From M55B111 sp964614065 (GTDB lineage Bacteria > Bipolaricaulota > Bipolaricaulia > M55B111): a DNA stretch of 5,942 nt. Shown here piece after piece: positions 5,906-5,942 of the stretch. The stretch spans positions 1 to 5,942 of the forward strand of contig CAZTJJ010000107.1 in the NCBI GenBank assembly GCA_964614065.1, read 5' to 3'. Made by a program: the position numbers and the translations under genes. How positions within the stretch are numbered: position 1 is the stretch's first letter; each line of letters starts with the position of its first letter. A model generated the notes under the pieces. It saw only the letters and a list, made by a program, of their open reading frames with translations. It made no database searches and was not told where the DNA came from.

Positions 5906-5934
5906 ATTCTAACGGAAGCAAGAAAGATTGTCAA
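5906..5934 (-). promoter_or_regulatory. Sigma70-type promoter for the regulator and probably the whole operon
   Basis: On the minus strand a perfect -35 box TTGACA (5929-5934) is followed by a 17-bp spacer and a -10 box TAGAAT (5906-5911, five of six matches to TATAAT). Transcription should begin near 5897-5900, about 35 nt before the regulator's ATG. No terminator is visible between the regulator and the enzyme genes, so this promoter could serve the entire cluster. Confidence 0.75.
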
Positions 5935-5942
5935 ACGTGCTT

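Overview
The window is one unidirectional, minus-strand gene cluster with almost no spare DNA. In transcription order (right to left) it holds: a FadR-type GntR regulator (5202-5864); a possible 20-residue small ORF (5103-5165); a small [2Fe-2S] protein (4783-5103); an FAD/NAD(P) oxidoreductase subunit (3704-4783); a cysteine-rich dicluster ferredoxin (3207-3707); a BFD-type [2Fe-2S] protein (2930-3214); a DAO-family FAD amine/amino-acid dehydrogenase (1804-2940); and a tungsten/molybdenum aldehyde:ferredoxin oxidoreductase (AOR) family enzyme. The AOR gene starts at 1772 and runs off the left edge, apparently only a few residues to a few tens of residues before its end. The five genes between the regulator and the AOR overlap by 1-11 nt at each junction, and the AOR follows after 31 nt with no terminator, so the six enzyme genes look like one operon.

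The organism is probably an anaerobic bacterium. It has strong AGGAGG ribosome-binding sites, a sigma70-like TTGACA-17-TAGAAT promoter, an FCD-type GntR regulator and an AOR enzyme, with moderate GC content by eye. A Firmicutes-like (Bacillota) host is plausible, but the window has no taxonomic marker and this is inference.

Functional reading: the five small redox proteins together carry the modules of the HcnABC / opine oxidase / heterotetrameric proline dehydrogenase / sarcosine oxidase superfamily, but the modules are split into separate genes. The DAO subunit should oxidise a C-N bond of an amine or amino acid. Electrons could then pass through the [2Fe-2S], [4Fe-4S] and second flavin subunits to NAD(P) or ferredoxin. 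Hydrolysis of the imine product gives an aldehyde or oxo-acid, and the adjacent AOR could oxidise an aldehyde to a carboxylate while reducing ferredoxin. The regulator would sense the substrate or a product. The individual families are well supported. The substrate and the idea of a coupled amine-to-aldehyde-to-acid pathway are inference.

The plus strand contains no credible genes. No rRNA, tRNA, CRISPR or mobile element was seen.
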